A DNA stretch of 16,486 nucleotides from an uncultured cyanobacterium. GTDB lineage: Bacteria; Cyanobacteriota; Cyanobacteriia; Cyanobacteriales; Geitlerinemataceae. The stretch lies in contig CAKZKB010000302.1 in the NCBI GenBank assembly GCA_937121005.1, positions 1-16,486 on the forward strand. Direction: 5' to 3'. Each line of letters starts with the position of its first letter. Positions within the stretch are counted from its first letter, which is position 1. Below are positions 1-6,386 of the stretch, piece by piece. Position numbers and translations under genes: made by a program. Under the pieces are notes generated by a model that was given only the letters and a program-made list of their open reading frames with translations, was not told the origin of the DNA and made no database searches.

Positions 1-474
1 CCCAAGCTGTTAGGAATGACAGTGGAAGACGCACTAGCGTATCCATTATTGTTGCAGGGATTGACTCCAGTACAAACGCGATCGCGCCTGCAAGAATGGA
101 CGCAACGGCTGCAAATTCCCTCTGACTGGATGTCTCTGTCAGAATGGCAACTATCAGTGGCACAAAGACAACTTGTCTCCTTAACTCGCGCCCTAGCAAT
201 GGAACCTAAGTTACTGTTGTTAGACGAACCGACTGATGCTTTCGATCCGCCGTTAACGGCTTACGTTATTGATGTTTTCAGGCAAGTTTCCCAACAGCGA
301 AACCTCCCGATTTTAAGCGTCGATCGCGATTTAGATCCAGTTCGTGCGTTTGCGAGTCGCATTTTATACCTACAAGATGGGGAACTTCTCGAAGATGCGA
401 TCGTCGATTGCATTGATTGGGAACAGTTGGGCGAAACCCTACGACGGGCAGAATCGCAGTTAGAATTTTTGTAA
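1..474 (+). CDS. ABC transporter ATP-binding protein, 3' part only, degenerate motifs
   Basis: The frame is open from the window edge, so the N-terminus with the Walker A loop lies outside. What remains is the helical and C-terminal part of an ABC ATPase, which would power transport across the cytoplasmic membrane together with permease subunits not seen here. Visible signs are a MTVEDALAYPLLLQG segment (as in MTVxENVxLPL of LolD/MacB-like ATPases), a signature region reading LSVAQRQ instead of LSGGQ, a good Walker B (LLLLDEP) and a D-loop-like DAFDPP. The switch segment reads VDRDLD where the family usually has THDLD, so the H-loop histidine is replaced by arginine. The ATG at 16 is internal, not the real start. 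The substrate cannot be told. The altered signature and switch suggest weak hydrolysis or an asymmetric partner, which is inference. Confidence 0.85.
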   Translation, partial: PKLLGMTVEDALAYPLLLQGLTPVQTRSRLQEWTQRLQIPSDWMSLSEWQLSVAQRQLVSLTRALAMEPKLLLLDEPTDAFDPPLTAYVIDVFRQVSQQRNLPILSVDRDLDPVRAFASRILYLQDGELLEDAIVDCIDWEQLGETLRRAESQLEFL

Positions 475-600
475 TATCTTACCCGTGTTGTTAGCATTTT
501 GGAAGCAAGATGCTCCCCCTACCAAACACAATCTGCGACAATATTACAATTCATACCAATTTCCAGAATTAATGCAACAGATGGAGAATTGTTCGTGTAG

Positions 601-619
601 GGGCAAACGGCGTTTGCCC
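601..619. repeat. Perfect 9-bp-arm palindrome GGGCAAACG-g-CGTTTGCCC
   Basis: The arms are fully complementary with one central base. It has the same geometry as the palindrome at 6387-6405 (GGG...AACG, one base, CGTT...CCC), so the two look like members of one iterated intergenic family. It could form a hairpin, but no T-run follows, so it is not an evident terminator. Confidence 0.75.
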
Positions 620-805
620 AATCCCAAGTATAACAATATTTTTGAAAAATGGTATAACGATAGCGATCTTCGTAGGTTAAGTAGAGAGACGATACCCAAG
701 ACCACCAATACGCGATTGTCCCCCTTGTTCGTTGATGCGTTGAAAAGCGATTTCATTCTTCAACCCAACCTACGAGAATTTTAATTTTTAATTAATCATT
801 GTGTT

Positions 806-836
806 TTGGAGTGGGGTGACTGAAATGTTGTAAACT
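806..836 (+). promoter_or_regulatory. Weak candidate promoter for the SIMPL-domain gene
   Basis: TTGGAG (806-811) and TAAACT (831-836) could serve as -35 and -10 elements, but the 19-bp spacer is long. The start codon lies about 50 bp downstream. This is positional inference only. Confidence 0.25.
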
Positions 837-885
837 AGACATCCATAATCCGATCGCGGATATTCCAAATTGTTGGGAGTCAAAT

Positions 886-1623
886 ATGAAAGCTCTAACG
901 GCATTTTTAGGGACAATCGCACTGGTTGTGGGTGGGCAAGTTTCCGTCGCCGCCAAGGATACAGTCAATCTAGGGAACGATCGCGCTCAATTGTATATGG
1001 GCGATACTCCCATGATTACCACCTACGGGCAGGGAACGGCAAACGCTCCGGCGGACACGGCGCAATTGTTCGTGACGCTGACGAATATCAATCCTAACAT
1101 CATTCCCGACGAAGATTACGAGCCGGTGCCCCTCACAGAAGCCACCCTCGAACCCATTTTTAACACCCTCGCCGAACTGGGGATCGATCGCAGCGATATT
1201 GACTTTGACGTGCAAACCTATCAAGGATACGGCTACCCTCAAAGTACCGCCAACTTTACCATCGATCTCGATCGTCCCACCCAAAACCGCATCGATACGA
1301 TTACTGAAACGCTTCAAGACACTGCTGAAGCCAGCGACAACTTTTTTTGGAACAACAGTTACAGTCAGTGTACCATTGAAGATATGCGATCGCTGCAAAA
1401 CGAAGCTCGCTTAGCTGCTATTGCTGACGTGCGCGATCGCGTCGATGCCATGGCCTCGGCGGCCGGCGGTCGCGTTGGAACCCTACTCAACGCCATCGAA
1501 GTTCACAGCTACCTTCCCCTGTCTACCAGTTGTTCGCCTCCCGGCGATCTCGACAGTCCCGGTGGTATCCCGGAAGTGTCGATCGAGCAGTGGATTTTGA
1601 TGACATTTTCTCTCGTTCAGTAG
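886..1623 (+). CDS. SIMPL (DUF541) domain-containing secreted protein
   Basis: The 245-residue product starts with a signal peptide: Lys, then a hydrophobic stretch to about residue 20, with a likely cleavage after VAA (residues 21-23). It is therefore expected in the periplasm or anchored outside. The mature part opens with GQGTANAPADTAQLFVTL (about 48-65), the usual first strand of the SIMPL/DUF541 fold. A middle segment DIDFDVQTYQGYGYP and a late helix with repeated Ala and Arg (EARLAAIADVRDRVDAMA) followed by GGRVG also fit the family. Family members such as Brucella BP26 form periplasmic or surface oligomers; the biochemical role is not settled. GGGAG (875-879) lies 6 nt before the ATG and supports this start. 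Two cysteines (in SQCTIED and STSCSPP) could form a disulfide. The C-terminus ends on a beta strand (WILMTFSLVQ), so the domain looks complete. Confidence 0.85.
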   Translation: MKALTAFLGTIALVVGGQVSVAAKDTVNLGNDRAQLYMGDTPMITTYGQGTANAPADTAQLFVTLTNINPNIIPDEDYEPVPLTEATLEPIFNTLAELGIDRSDIDFDVQTYQGYGYPQSTANFTIDLDRPTQNRIDTITETLQDTAEASDNFFWNNSYSQCTIEDMRSLQNEARLAAIADVRDRVDAMASAAGGRVGTLLNAIEVHSYLPLSTSCSPPGDLDSPGGIPEVSIEQWILMTFSLVQ

Positions 1624-1678
1624 TCGCGGTCGAGTCACTTTTAGGCGATAATAAAACCGCGATAGCTATTCATTCAGT

Positions 1679-2428
1679 ATGACTTCTCCACCACCCTCCG
1701 ATCGCTCTCGAGGCGTTTTCAAAAACATCACGATCTCCCTGTTGCGGGGGACGATCGACCTTCTAGAAGGGTGGTTGGCGCGTTTAGAAGACCGGCCGCC
1801 CCCCGAACGTCGTGCCGGGGGTGGCTTTTTAGGCGGCGCGATCGCGATCCTCGTCATTGTGGTGGCAGGCACCATCGCCTCGATCGCCATTTTGTTCCCC
1901 TTCCCCTACGGAACCGTACCGGAAACGGAACCCTCGCCGCCAGAAGTGGCCCCGCCAACGGCTGTGGCCCCCAACCCACCGAGTCCGGATCTCGCACCGC
2001 CAGTGGAGCCCGCAGCACCGGAAACCGAACCCGCAGAACCGGAAGCGGAACCCGAACCCCTCCCCGACGAACTGACGGCCCCAGCGGAACCCGAACCCGT
2101 CGAACTGGCCCCGCCGCCGTTACCGTTGACCCCCGAGGAACGGTTAATTGCAGCCGTGCGCGATCGCATTACCGAAGCAGTCAGCGAATACGAAACCAAC
2201 GATATTGTAGAGGGAATTGAAGCCAATTTTGCCGCCAGCGTCTTGCGGGTACAAGTAGGAACGGGTTGGTCGCAATTGGCGCGTCCCGATCGACAAGCGG
2301 CGGCCAAAGATCTGTTCGATCGCGCTAAGACTCTCGATTTTTCCCGCTTGGAATTGACCGATCTCGATGGCAATTTAGTGGCTCGCAGCCCCGTTATCGG
2401 TACGGAAATGGTGTTGTTTGAACCCTAG
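1679..2428 (+). CDS. Conserved cyanobacterial hypothetical membrane protein with Pro/Glu-rich linker
   Basis: The 249-residue product has three parts. Residues 1-48 are cytoplasmic and basic/amphipathic (FKNITISLLRGTIDLLEGWL). Residues 50-74 form one hydrophobic membrane segment. Residues 78-148 are a low-complexity Pro/Glu/Ala linker built on irregular EPE and PEPE units. The last 100 residues (from LTPEERLIAAVRDRI) look globular and end with a conserved-looking LDFSRLELTDLDGNLVARSPVIG. I recall similar proteins from many cyanobacteria but no assigned function. By topology the globular domain would sit outside the membrane, spaced from it by the linker, as in some cell-wall-spanning proteins; this is inference. 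It lies 55 bp after the SIMPL gene and 47 bp before the MBL gene, on the same strand, so co-transcription is possible. The start is the first ATG; no clear Shine-Dalgarno precedes it. Confidence 0.8.
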   Translation: MTSPPPSDRSRGVFKNITISLLRGTIDLLEGWLARLEDRPPPERRAGGGFLGGAIAILVIVVAGTIASIAILFPFPYGTVPETEPSPPEVAPPTAVAPNPPSPDLAPPVEPAAPETEPAEPEAEPEPLPDELTAPAEPEPVELAPPPLPLTPEERLIAAVRDRITEAVSEYETNDIVEGIEANFAASVLRVQVGTGWSQLARPDRQAAAKDLFDRAKTLDFSRLELTDLDGNLVARSPVIGTEMVLFEP

Positions 2429-2462
2429 AGGCGATCTGCGCTATCCTAAAAATAGACGCATT

Positions 2463-2469
2463 GGGAGAG
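2463..2469 (+). promoter_or_regulatory. Ribosome binding site that decides the MBL-fold gene start
   Basis: GGGAGAG sits 6 nt before ATG 2476, ideal spacing for translation initiation. It argues against the in-frame TTG at 2461, which would add only five residues. Confidence 0.6.
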
Positions 2470-2475
2470 CGATTT

Positions 2476-3348
2476 ATGGCACGTATCGCACAACGACGAT
2501 CGCAAAATATTTCTGGCGAATTTTATGTCGATACCACCTGTATCGACTGCGATACTTGTCGGTGGATGGCTCCAAAAGTTTTCCATCGCGACGAGGGACA
2601 ATCGGCAGTATACCATCAACCGGAAACCGAAGCCGAACGATCGCGATCGATGCAAGCCTTACTCGCTTGTCCCACCGCCTCTATTGGTACGGTTAGCAAA
2701 CCCAAAGACATCAAAGAGATCCAAAACGATTTTCCCTTGCTGGTGGCTGAAAATGTCTATCACTGCGGCTACCATTCGGAGAAGTCTTTCGGTGCGACAA
2801 GTTATTTCATTCGGCGATCGTCGGGCAATATTTTAGTCGATTCGCCTCGCTTTACGCCTCCGTTGGTCGAGCAAATTGAGGCCATGGGTGGCATTCGCTA
2901 TCTGTATTTAACCCATCGCGACGACATTGCCGACCACCAACAATTTCGAGATCGTTTTGGTTGCGATCGCATTTTACACGCTGACGAAATTTCTGACAAG
3001 ACCCGCGATGTCGAAATCCAACTGACGGGATTCGATCCCATCGAACTGGCCCCCGACTTGCAAATTATTCCAGTTCCCGGACATACCAAAGGTCACACGG
3101 TTCTACTCTACGATAACAAATTTTTGTTTGCAGGCGACCATCTGGCGTATTCCGATCGCGTCGGACATTTAATTGCCTTTCGTCGCCATTGCTGGTATTC
3201 TTGGGAAGAACTCCAGCGATCGATGGAGAAATTGCTATCTTACGAGTTTGAATGGGTGTTACCCGGTCACGGTCGCCGCTACCATGCTAACCCAAAAACC
3301 ATGCGATCGCAGCTAGACGTTTGTCTCGATTGGATGGAAAAACAATGA
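2476..3348 (+). CDS. Ferredoxin-like plus MBL-fold metallo-hydrolase fusion
   Basis: The 290-residue product joins two domains. Residues 15-71 hold CxxCxxC (Cys22, 25, 28) and a distant Cys65-Pro66, the pattern of a single [4Fe-4S] ferredoxin. Residues 90-275 are a metallo-beta-lactamase fold with THRDDIADH (146-154), PGHTKGH (201-207), AGDH (219-222) and PGHGRR (263-268), supplying His147, Asp153, His154, His203, Asp221 and His265. The usual HxHxDH is changed: counted back from Asp153-His154, the two canonical His positions are Arg148 and Asp150, so metal ligation must differ. The substrate is unknown; fused iron-sulfur and MBL domains suggest redox or thiol chemistry, as inference. I chose ATG 2476 because GGGAGAG (2463-2469) lies 6 nt upstream; a TTG at 2461 in the same frame would place that motif inside the gene. 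Confidence 0.88.
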   Translation: MARIAQRRSQNISGEFYVDTTCIDCDTCRWMAPKVFHRDEGQSAVYHQPETEAERSRSMQALLACPTASIGTVSKPKDIKEIQNDFPLLVAENVYHCGYHSEKSFGATSYFIRRSSGNILVDSPRFTPPLVEQIEAMGGIRYLYLTHRDDIADHQQFRDRFGCDRILHADEISDKTRDVEIQLTGFDPIELAPDLQIIPVPGHTKGHTVLLYDNKFLFAGDHLAYSDRVGHLIAFRRHCWYSWEELQRSMEKLLSYEFEWVLPGHGRRYHANPKTMRSQLDVCLDWMEKQ

Positions 3349-3349
3349 T

Positions 3350-3376
3350 TTGGTAATTGGTAATTGGTAATTGGTA
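3350..3376. repeat. Heptanucleotide tandem repeat (TTGGTAA)
   Basis: Three exact copies of TTGGTAA (3350-3356, 3357-3363, 3364-3370) plus six bases of a fourth follow directly after the MBL-gene stop. Short tandemly repeated repetitive (STRR) heptamers are known from filamentous cyanobacteria; TTGGTCA is one published unit, one base different from this. Confidence 0.85.
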
Positions 3377-3402
3377 TATGCAGCGAAGCTGTAAAGTTAG
3401 TA

Positions 3403-3520
3403 ATGCTTCAGGTATCCTAGCATACACTGGTGTAGAAACCCGGTTTCTGAAAGGAAAAGCTCGAATCTAGTCTAGCTATAGACAAGAAACCGGGTTTGGT
3501 GTGTACCACCTGAATGCTTC
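3403..3520. mobile_element. MITE-like nested inverted repeat element
   Basis: The core is 3407-3514. Its ends are the inverted pair TTCAGGT (3407-3413) and ACCTGAA (3508-3514). Inside is a second pair, AAACCCGGTTTCT (3436-3448) and AGAAACCGGGTTT (3485-3497), and at the centre a hairpin GTCTA-gcta-TAGAC (3470-3483). The first inner arm is itself nearly palindromic (AGAAACC-c-GGTTTCT, 3434-3448). TGC borders both ends (3404-3406, 3515-3517) as a possible 3-bp target duplication; ATGCTTC is also directly repeated at 3403-3409 and 3514-3520. It has no coding capacity. It could be a non-autonomous mobile element or an iterated stem-loop; I cannot tell which from one copy. Confidence 0.5.
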
Positions 3521-3560
3521 GCCCTTACAATGAAAATATCTGTTACACCACTATCGAAAA

Positions 3561-4778
3561 ATGGTATTATCTTCTCCACCACCGATCCGCGTTAGCGAAG
3601 AAGGTTCTTTTGCTCGGTTTACCTTCGAGAACCGTTTACCTGCGATGATTGATAATATCATTGCTGACAACGACTTCGATCGCGATACGGTTTCTCGCCT
3701 AGAAGCGATCGGGCAAGACTTATTTTCTGGAACCATTCGCCCCATCGAAAACGACGGCGGTGCGGACATCGAAAACTGGCGCGAATACGTGCAACCCTTT
3801 TTAGGACAACCCTGGAAAGAAACGCCGTTTTATTTTGCCGAAGCCTATTTTTATCGACGCATTTTGGAAGCGACGCGCTACTTTTGCGAGGGAAAACAGT
3901 TTCGTGTCGATCCGTTTGCAACCAAGAAGCGATCGAGTTTAGAACAGGCGGGAGATACCATTCGATCGCTGGCGAAAAAGCTCGAAAATATTGAAAGTTT
4001 TACTGACAGCTTGCAAAACCTACTCTATCTCAACCTCTGGGGAAATCAAGCCGATCTCAGCCTGGATCCGTCGAAGTCTGGCGGTTCGGGTTTGGAGGTC
4101 GATCGCGATCGTAAGTATGTTATTATTGACGATACGGAAGACATCGTTCGGTTTCTCGAAACCCCGCGATCGCGTTTCGATATTGTCGCTGACAATGCCG
4201 GATTTGAAATCGTTTGCGATCTCATCCTCGCCGACTTCTTTCTGTCTACCGAAGCCGTCGATCGCGTTTGCTTGCATCTCAAAAAACATCCAACCTTCGT
4301 TTCCGATGCTACCATCGAAGACATTGATTTTGTTATCTCTTTCCTCACCAACGATGGCGAAACCACCGTCCAAAATCTGGGTCGCCGCTTGCAAAATTTC
4401 ATAGATCGCGATCGGCTTTCTTTGCGCGATAACTGGTTTTGGAACGCACCGCTATTTTTCTGGGAATTCCCCGAGAACCTGCATCAAATTTTATCCACCT
4501 CAGATTTTATTCTCCTCAAAGGCGATGCCAACTATCGCCGCTTGGTAGGGGATTCTCACTGGGAGTTTACCACCTCCTTTAGCGACATTACTCGCTACTT
4601 TCCCGCCACATTTGCCACCTTAAGGACGCTAAAATCAGAATTGGTAGTAGGATTGACATCCGAAACCGTAGAGGCGATCGCTGCTGAAGATCCAGACTGG
4701 CTGATTGATGGAAATTGGGGAGTCGCTATGTTTCAATTAAAAATTACAAACGGAAACAAGCACCATCCCCGAACTTGA
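3561..4778 (+). CDS. DUF89 / ARMT1-family damage-control phosphatase
   Basis: The 405-residue product matches the DUF89 family, metal-dependent phosphatases that act on damaged or surplus phosphometabolites such as sugar phosphates. Key signatures are LWGNQADLS (159-167), the metal-site segment DNAGFE (Asp211, Asn212) and KGDANYRRLVGD (320-331), the family hallmark with the third metal-binding Asp322 and the Asn-Tyr-Arg-Arg motif. The N-terminal region (about 20-150) is mostly helical with an aromatic-rich stretch (PFYFAEAYFYRRILEATRYF, 89-108), as in the long ARMT1-like branch. The late WLIDGNWGVAMFQ resembles the family's closing strand. The length is near the eukaryotic ARMT1 size, and all visible key residues are present. 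The physiological substrate cannot be inferred. There is no clear Shine-Dalgarno; the ATG gives the longest sensible frame. The 3' end is 29 bp from the convergent xisI. Confidence 0.87.
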   Translation: MVLSSPPPIRVSEEGSFARFTFENRLPAMIDNIIADNDFDRDTVSRLEAIGQDLFSGTIRPIENDGGADIENWREYVQPFLGQPWKETPFYFAEAYFYRRILEATRYFCEGKQFRVDPFATKKRSSLEQAGDTIRSLAKKLENIESFTDSLQNLLYLNLWGNQADLSLDPSKSGGSGLEVDRDRKYVIIDDTEDIVRFLETPRSRFDIVADNAGFEIVCDLILADFFLSTEAVDRVCLHLKKHPTFVSDATIEDIDFVISFLTNDGETTVQNLGRRLQNFIDRDRLSLRDNWFWNAPLFFWEFPENLHQILSTSDFILLKGDANYRRLVGDSHWEFTTSFSDITRYFPATFATLRTLKSELVVGLTSETVEAIAAEDPDWLIDGNWGVAMFQLKITNGNKHHPRT

Positions 4779-4807
4779 CTGCGATCGCGCTGTCATCGAA
4801 CCTGTCG

Positions 4808-5143
4808 CTAAATGACACCCGACTCTGTATATTGTCGTAGTTCCGGAGGGTGAAGTCCTAAGACAATATCCTCCTTAGCTACCCCCATTGCCAATAGAGC
4901 GTTAGTCAAAGAGGAATCTGTTTGATTGCGCTGAATCCAGATCTTTCCATTTTTGATTTCGACATGAAGCAAACAGGCGTAAATTCTTTTGTGTCCTTTC
5001 CAGCCGAGATCTACTAACAAATAGCGATCGTTTTCAATGTCAAATACAGTCTCGGATTCGATTTCTCCACCTAAAGGATTGACTCGAGCGTACTCTGTTA
5101 ATAGTTCTCGAACGATCTGGCGATATTCTGCTAATTTTGCCAT
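4808..5143 (-). CDS. xisI: XisI family protein (fdxN-element excision controlling factor homologue)
   Basis: The 111-residue product matches XisI along its length: a leading YRQIVRELLTEYA helix, GEIESETVFD, the core YLLVDLGWKGHKRIYACLLHVEIKNGKIWIQ split by beta strands, and NALLAMGVAKEDIVLGLHPP near the end. In Anabaena PCC 7120, XisH and XisI are needed for developmental excision of the fdxN element together with the recombinase XisF. Most homologues in other cyanobacteria lie far from any such element and their role is open. No recombinase is present in this window. The gene overlaps the end of xisH by 13 bp, so translation is probably coupled. A strong Shine-Dalgarno (plus-strand cctcct, 5154-5159) fixes this start. 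Confidence 0.9.
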   Translation of the reverse strand: MAKLAEYRQIVRELLTEYARVNPLGGEIESETVFDIENDRYLLVDLGWKGHKRIYACLLHVEIKNGKIWIQRNQTDSSLTNALLAMGVAKEDIVLGLHPPELRQYTESGVI

Positions 5144-5547
5144 TGGACAATAACCTCCTTTTTCGGATCGTAAACAATCAGCTTAACATGGTATTTTTGG
5201 ATGGCGGTTCTGGGCAAATCTCTGACAAAAAAAGATTCATAGGCAAACAGGGGTATAGCTAGGTAAAGAATACGCTCTGGTTCGATCGTCTCCAAAACTA
5301 AACGGTAGTTCAAAAATTGCCCCAATGCTAAATGAAAATCTAACAGCGCTGAATCACTTAAGAAACTTTTGATTTCAACAGCAATTTTGTTGCCAGCTTG
5401 TTGGGCTCCTAAAACTTGTTGCGCTCCTAGATCGATCTCTACGCGATCGTCTTCTCCAAATTCTAGCCGTAAAGGATCGTGAGTGATTTTCCATCCTTCT
5501 TTTTCTAACCCCCGTCTGACTGCACTATGAAATTTGTCTCTAGCCAT
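5131..5547 (-). CDS. xisH: XisH family protein, PD-(D/E)XK-like nuclease fold
   Basis: The 138-residue product matches XisH (PF08814) in length and sequence. A helical start (DKFHSAVRRGLEKEGWKITHDPL) is followed by EIDLGAQQ, KIAVEIKSF, ALGQFLNY and a closing LIVYDPKKEVIVQW. The pattern Asp39, Glu58-Ile-Lys60 and QxxxY (Gln77-Tyr81) is that of a PD-(D/E)XK nuclease active site, and every expected residue is there, so it could be catalytically active; activity is inference. It precedes and overlaps xisI, forming the usual two-gene unit. That a nuclease-like protein is always paired with a small partner resembles a toxin-antitoxin or defence pair, which remains speculation. No clear Shine-Dalgarno precedes the ATG. 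Confidence 0.9.
   Translation of the reverse strand: MARDKFHSAVRRGLEKEGWKITHDPLRLEFGEDDRVEIDLGAQQVLGAQQAGNKIAVEIKSFLSDSALLDFHLALGQFLNYRLVLETIEPERILYLAIPLFAYESFFVRDLPRTAIQKYHVKLIVYDPKKEVIVQWQN
5154..5160 (-). promoter_or_regulatory. Strong Shine-Dalgarno of xisI inside the end of xisH
   Basis: On the minus strand the sequence reads AAGGAGG, with 10 nt to the xisI ATG. It lies inside the last codons of xisH and is the strongest ribosome site in the window. xisI could thus be made in excess of xisH, as is common when the second gene product restrains the first. Confidence 0.75.
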
Positions 5548-5632
5548 TTTTTGGACAAAAATAAATTACTTTATCTCTCGTTGCATCCCTCTGGGGTGCT
5601 ACAGCAATAGAAAGTCGATCTCCAGTTTACAT

Positions 5633-5678
5633 GAGGCGGAGCCTCTGCGAGCCGTTCCTCGGCGGAGCCGGAGGAACG
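5633..5678. repeat. GC-rich double hairpin, iterated-palindrome type
   Basis: The first hairpin is GAGGC-gga-GCCTC (5633-5645). The second is CGTTCCTC (5653-5660) paired with GAGGAACG (5671-5678), enclosing a small GGC-gga-GCC repeat (5661-5669). Both share the GGCGGAGCC heart, so the block looks like one short palindrome copied and extended. Such GGCGGAGCC palindromes are common in cyanobacterial intergenic DNA. Confidence 0.7.
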
Positions 5679-5787
5679 AGGAAATTTTTCGCGATCGCCG
5701 CTACTGCTGTCCAGAACGTCATCCACTCCATCGCCTTCGCATCCTGAAAATTGCCCAGTTGCCGCCATTGTAGCGCCACTCCGAAAA

Positions 5788-5806
5788 TGTGTACCATTGG
5801 TACACA
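5788..5806. promoter_or_regulatory. Perfect palindrome TGTGTACC-att-GGTACACA, candidate operator
   Basis: Two 8-bp arms with a 3-bp spacer match perfectly. It lies 29 bp before a possible -10 (TAAAAT, 5835-5840) and 67 bp before the DUF4112 start, a position suited to a dimeric regulator. It is not a standard NtcA site: GTA and TAC are 7, not 8, bases apart. The regulator is unknown. It could also control xisHI, which diverges from here. Confidence 0.5.
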
Positions 5807-5872
5807 AAATCGAGAATTACCCTCGAACTCAGGTTAAAATAAGGGTTTGTCGCCTCGCCGAGCCAAGTTATC

Positions 5873-6349
5873 ATGGTCGATCGCCCTGCTACCCCATCCA
5901 TCAAGCGCCTGCGCCAACTCAGCCAACTCCTCGACAACGCCATCCCCATCCCCGGTACGAAGTACCGCATCGGACTCGACTCGATTTTGGGTTTGCTCCC
6001 CGGTGGCGGCGATACCATGGGCTTGTTGCTATCGGCCTACATTGTGTGGCAAGCTGCTCAAATGGGGGTTCCCAGAGAGACGATCGTCCGCATGGTGTCG
6101 AACATTCTCATTGATAGTGCGGTGGGTACGATTCCCGTCCTCGGCGATCTGTTCGATGTGGCGTGGAAAGCCAACGCCAAAAATATGGAACTCCTCGAAA
6201 CCCAGGTTGGCGCGCCGGAAACCGCAGACGATCGCACTTCTAGCAAGTGGTTCGCTGCCGCACTCATCGCCCTACTCATTCTAGCCGCCATCGGCTTAGG
6301 TGTGGTGACGATCCTCATTTTTCGCGGCCTCCTCAGTCTCATTCAGTGA
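5873..6349 (+). CDS. DUF4112 domain-containing membrane protein
   Basis: The 158-residue product matches DUF4112 (PF13430). Signatures are IPIPGTKYRIGLDSILGLLP (25-44) with the following GGGD, SAYIVWQAAQMGVP (54-67), NILIDSAVGTIPVLGDLFD (77-95) and WKANAKN (98-104). The glycine/proline turns and the two Gly-Asp pairs are the family's most constant residues. A strongly hydrophobic C-terminal segment (about 127-150) should span the membrane, and the first hydrophobic core (40-60) may be a second, weaker one. No function is established for the family. The next gene on the same strand begins 93 bp later, with a repeat in between, so the two may be transcribed separately. There is no good Shine-Dalgarno; the ATG is the first one that keeps the conserved core intact. 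Confidence 0.88.
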   Translation: MVDRPATPSIKRLRQLSQLLDNAIPIPGTKYRIGLDSILGLLPGGGDTMGLLLSAYIVWQAAQMGVPRETIVRMVSNILIDSAVGTIPVLGDLFDVAWKANAKNMELLETQVGAPETADDRTSSKWFAAALIALLILAAIGLGVVTILIFRGLLSLIQ

Positions 6350-6386
6350 CCCTTATTTGTTTCTGAAACAGCCAACATTTCTAAGA

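Larger units (their letters stand above)
475..885. other. Intergenic region with repeat remnants, no convincing gene
   Basis: This 411-bp gap holds a perfect hairpin palindrome (601-619), a remnant of a common cyanobacterial intergenic repeat (CGTAGGTTGGGTTGAAG read on the minus strand, 758-774), an AT-rich stretch (776-797) and a weak promoter-like region before the next gene. A 99-codon frame at 485-784 runs through the palindrome and the repeat remnant and looks like a chance ORF. CGTAGGTT (671-678) and AACCTACG (767-774) form an 8-bp inverted pair about 90 bp apart, perhaps the ends of a decayed element. Confidence 0.6.
5548..5872. other. Divergent intergenic region with hairpins and an operator-like palindrome
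   Basis: This 325-bp gap separates xisH (minus) from the DUF4112 gene (plus) and must hold both promoters. It contains the GC-rich hairpin pair (5633-5678) and the palindrome at 5788-5806. A plus-strand frame at 5534-5773 and a minus frame at 5571-5807 both run through the hairpins and have arginine/proline-rich, low-information products; I do not regard them as genes. Confidence 0.55.

Noticed and set aside
485..784. 99-codon plus-strand ORF after the ABC gene
   Set aside because: It runs through the 601-619 palindrome and the CGTAGGTT repeat remnant, has no ribosome site or recognisable domain, and starts right after the previous stop.
3350..3376. Heptamer arrays considered as a CRISPR start
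   Set aside because: The units are 7 bp and contiguous, with no spacers and no cas genes in the window.
5397..5429. Direct repeat in xisH (LGAQQ-VLGAQQ), suspected as a recent insertion
   Set aside because: From memory, ordinary XisH proteins have a similar LGAEKLLAAE here, and the total length is normal.
5534..5773. 79-codon plus-strand ORF over the start of xisH
   Set aside because: It overlaps xisH and passes through the GC-rich hairpins, with a low-information Arg-rich product.
5791..5803. Possible NtcA site in the palindrome GTACCATTGGTAC
   Set aside because: NtcA needs GTA and TAC 8 bases apart; here the gap is 7.
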